In this document: in pieces, positions 28,661-29,060 of the stretch | Numbering within the stretch: position 1 is the stretch's first letter | Layout: every line of letters starts with the position of its first letter | DNA from: JBKPRX01 sp046734795 | GTDB taxonomy: Bacteria; Actinomycetota; Thermoleophilia; Gaiellales; Gaiellaceae | DNA length: 29,060 nt | NCBI GenBank assembly: GCA_046734795.1 | Contig: JBKPRX010000115.1 | Location: forward strand, 1 to 29,060 | Direction of reading: 5' to 3' | Translations under genes and position numbers: made by a program | Notes under the pieces: generated by a model | Database searches by the model: none | The model's input: only the letters and a program-made list of their open reading frames with translations | What the model was told of the DNA's origin: nothing

Positions 28661-29060
28661 CTAGATCGTCGCGCGGCTGCGGGCCGCGACGTCGCAGAAG
28701 CCTTCGCAGAGCGTGCGGCCGAGGTCGTTCCATTCGTCCATGCGCACACGCGTCTCCGCTTTCAGCGCTTCGCCGTCGACGTCCGGGTCGTCTTTGTCGT
28801 CGATCCAGCGCTCGACCTGCTCGTGCGTGACCTCGGGATGAAACTGGACGCCCCACACGCGCTCCCCGAGCCGGAACGCCTGCGTGCAACTCGCGCTCCG
28901 CGCGAGCTCGACCGCGCCCGCGGGAACGCCGAACGTGTAGCGGTGCCACTCGAACGCGTGAAACCGGCGCGGCAGCTGCCCGAGCAACGGGTCTTGCACG
29001 CCGTCTTCTGTGAGCTCGACCTCGACCCAGCCGATCTCCGGCTCCGCCGCGGGGCCGATC
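28661..29060 (-). CDS. Class I glutamine amidotransferase (GuaA-like), C-terminal part cut by window edge
   Basis: The frame is open to the right edge, and the visible 133 residues start beyond the window. The GATase1 C-terminal half is clear: AEPEIGWVEVELTEDG, FHAFEWHRYTFGVPAGAVEL, then the catalytic His/Glu motif VWGVQFHPEVTHEQVERW. The nucleophile Cys region is outside the window. The sequence is like stand-alone GMP-synthase-type amidotransferases that remove gamma-glutamyl groups or deamidate glutamine, not full GuaA. The end (EGFCDVAARSRATI) is complete. It lies upstream of the SRPBCC gene on the same strand. The specific substrate cannot be told. Confidence 0.88.
   Translation of the reverse strand, partial: IGPAAEPEIGWVEVELTEDGVQDPLLGQLPRRFHAFEWHRYTFGVPAGAVELARSASCTQAFRLGERVWGVQFHPEVTHEQVERWIDDKDDPDVDGEALKAETRVRMDEWNDLGRTLCEGFCDVAARSRATI

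Noticed and set aside
1..29060. CRISPR array, insertion sequences, attachment sites or phage genes
   Set aside because: No regularly spaced repeats, transposase or integrase motifs, or target-site duplications were seen. Gene style is uniform across the window.

Overview
The window is a dense, high-GC (roughly 65-70%) bacterial chromosome segment. It has about 35 genes, very short intergenic gaps, many GTG/TTG starts and many 4-base start/stop overlaps. The gene content (short-form XseA, FabL-type enoyl reductase, PimA-like glycosyltransferase, DUF6458 and DUF2071 proteins, actinobacterial-type proline dehydrogenase) and the codon style suggest a deep-branching actinobacterium, most likely Thermoleophilia (Gaiellales or Solirubrobacterales relatives). 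That placement is inference from family resemblance. No rRNA, tRNA, CRISPR array, insertion sequence or phage gene was recognised.

Layout. 1-653 (-): a truncated LuxR/MalT-like ATPase with a stand-alone LuxR HTH protein upstream. 718-3053 (-): an adenosine-deaminase-like enzyme behind a MATE exporter. 3089-5304 (+): a GT4 glycosyltransferase coupled to a UPF0104 membrane protein, together a small envelope glycolipid unit. 5301-9769 (-): a six-gene block of UbiE-like methyltransferase, degenerate UbiA-like membrane protein, membrane-anchored coiled-coil protein, small protein, xseA and xseB. 9788-11783 (+): two uncharacterised proteins and proline dehydrogenase. 11773-13040 (-): secreted SGNH hydrolase-like protein and DUF6458 membrane protein. 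13075-15736 (-): small protein, fabL, methyltransferase, aldo/keto reductase. 15786-20408 (+): EamA exporter, DHA2 MFS exporter, DUF2071 protein and a CDF metal transporter with three C-terminal domains. 20518-21057 (+): secreted helical Cys protein. 21135-28181 (+): an eight-gene train of DNA glycosylase, GNAT fusion, GST-like protein, MFS transporter, M29 aminopeptidase, rhodanese, unknown protein and YbjT-like NAD(P)-binding protein. 28141-29060 (-): SRPBCC protein and a truncated class I glutamine amidotransferase.

No dramatic new multigene system is evident. The strongest non-obvious signal is regulatory. A dozen gene or operon starts have a TANNNT-like -10 element ending exactly 6-7 nt before the start codon. 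That is the geometry of leaderless transcription, and it also settles several ambiguous start sites. Only a few genes show a strong Shine-Dalgarno (20518, 14073 and 280). Other points worth a second look are the triplicated CDF domain, a GNAT fusion, an adenosine-deaminase-like enzyme with a changed catalytic-site Asp, a GT4 enzyme lacking the second Glu of EX7E, and a UbiA-like protein without its Asp motifs in the xse block.
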